Assembly: GCA_018895675.1 (NCBI GenBank) | Contig: JAHIOG010000512.1 | Location: 1 to 5,503 of the forward strand | Length of the DNA stretch: 5,503 nt | Origin: a bacterium | GTDB lineage: Bacteria; Fidelibacterota; UBA2242 | Direction of reading: 5' to 3' | Part shown: positions 4,980 through 5,503 of the stretch, in pieces | How positions within the stretch are numbered: position 1 is the stretch's first letter | Layout: each line of letters opens with the position of its first letter | Made by a program: the position numbers and the translations under genes | Notes under the pieces: model-generated | What the model saw: only the letters and a program-made list of their open reading frames with translations | What the model was told of the DNA's origin: nothing | The model's database searches: none

Positions 4980-5503
4980 ATAAACATTTACATTAGAACG
5001 CATGAGCAAAGTCGAATTTCTTCCATTGATGCACAACAGGGGACGCATTGATTTCCTTAATTCCAAGCAGGATTCTCTCCTTGAGTTCCTTCTTGGAATT
5101 CACACGGATATGTTTCAGGAATGTTCTTGCCATCTTGCCAAAGAGGGTCTCAACCAGATTCAACCATGAACCGTGCTTGGGGGTATGAACATAAAGGAAA
5201 CGTCCGGGCCTGCTTGCAAGGTATTTCATCGTTTCTTTCGATATATGGGCGGAATGATTATCCAGAACGATGCGGATCGTGGATTCGGCCGGATAGTAAG
5301 CATCCATTTCCTTCAGTAGCGATATAAATTCACTGCTGCGATGTCTGTCATGTACTTGGGCTATCACATGACCATCATGCAAATCCAATGCTGCCAGAAT
5401 CGACATTGTTCCGAGTCGTTTGTATTCATAATCCCTCATCACCCGGGACTGCTTTCCCGGTTCGGGCATGATATCCGGCGCCACATTCCTGATGGCCTGC
5501 ACC
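4964..5503 (-). mobile_element. Partial IS630-family insertion sequence
   Basis: The 3' part of an IS630-type transposase gene is followed by a short AT-rich end. The exact left boundary cannot be fixed without the other end; the TA at 4964-4965 within CTAG is the best guess and 4967-4981 offers other TA steps. The rest continues past the right edge, so the terminal repeats cannot be compared. Confidence 0.65.
4993..5503 (-). CDS. IS630-family DDE transposase, 3' part (5' end outside window)
   Basis: The visible 169 residues are the C-terminal two thirds of a DDE_3-type transposase that cuts and joins the IS ends in the cytoplasm. The DYEYKRLGT segment (24-32) precedes the RNase-H-like core. 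The second catalytic Asp is D81 in VLDNHSAH and the third acidic residue is E118 in GSWLNLVETLFGKM. The first Asp lies outside the window. A C-terminal helical stretch (KELKERILLGIKEI) ends the protein with FDFAHAF. The frame is intact across the window; the GTG at 5502 is not taken as the true start, since the sequence enters mid-domain. This copy may be active if the 5' part is intact. Confidence 0.9.
   Translation of the reverse strand, partial: VQAIRNVAPDIMPEPGKQSRVMRDYEYKRLGTMSILAALDLHDGHVIAQVHDRHRSSEFISLLKEMDAYYPAESTIRIVLDNHSAHISKETMKYLASRPGRFLYVHTPKHGSWLNLVETLFGKMARTFLKHIRVNSKKELKERILLGIKEINASPVVHQWKKFDFAHAF

Noticed and set aside
5121..5327. Plus-strand frame inside the transposase
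   Set aside because: Complement of the catalytic core of the IS630 transposase.

Overview
The window is an AT-rich bacterial segment (judged by eye, not computed) in which every gene I can support lies on the minus strand, so it reads from right to left. No gene identifies the species. The toxin family, TTG/GTG starts and AT-rich, partly degraded intergenic DNA would suit an environmental Gram-negative bacterium (for example Bacteroidota/FCB-like or deltaproteobacterial), but this is a weak inference. I see no rRNA, tRNA or CRISPR array.

Right to left in transcription order: (1) the 3' part of an IS630-family transposase runs off the right edge (4993-5503). (2) Directly after it is the 3' end of an unrecognised host gene with a winged-helix-like tail (4611-about 4964), probably cut by the IS insertion. 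(3) A 257-base stretch without an intact gene (4354-4610) carries a short reading frame that joins the next gene through a -1 frame change at a T TTA AAC heptamer. (4) A C-terminal fragment resembles the nuclease end of a type III restriction enzyme Res subunit (3742-4353); its helicase part is absent. (5) A compact toxin-antitoxin pair follows in HigBA-like order: a 153-aa RelE/HigB-like toxin (3233-3694) and a 107-aa XRE-type antitoxin (2907-3230), with a 20-base near-palindrome on the toxin start. (6) About 500 bases carry no convincing gene (2410-2906) but have a more GC-rich, structured half and a plausible promoter. (7) A GHKL (Bergerat-fold) ATPase half of 335 aa (1402-2409) is followed one base after its stop by a 448-aa frame (54-1400) that looks like the rest of the same large protein.

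The neighbourhood looks like an eroding defence island: IS element, truncated host gene, restriction-enzyme fragment, toxin-antitoxin pair and a large GHKL protein. The most interesting part is the GHKL locus. Its ATP-binding motifs look intact, but the protein is divided between two frames (+1 relation) that meet at TAA-t-ATG, so it is either a recently broken gene or a translationally coupled two-subunit version. A 17/18-base direct repeat lies just outside each end of this gene pair and overlaps promoter-like sequence at both ends.
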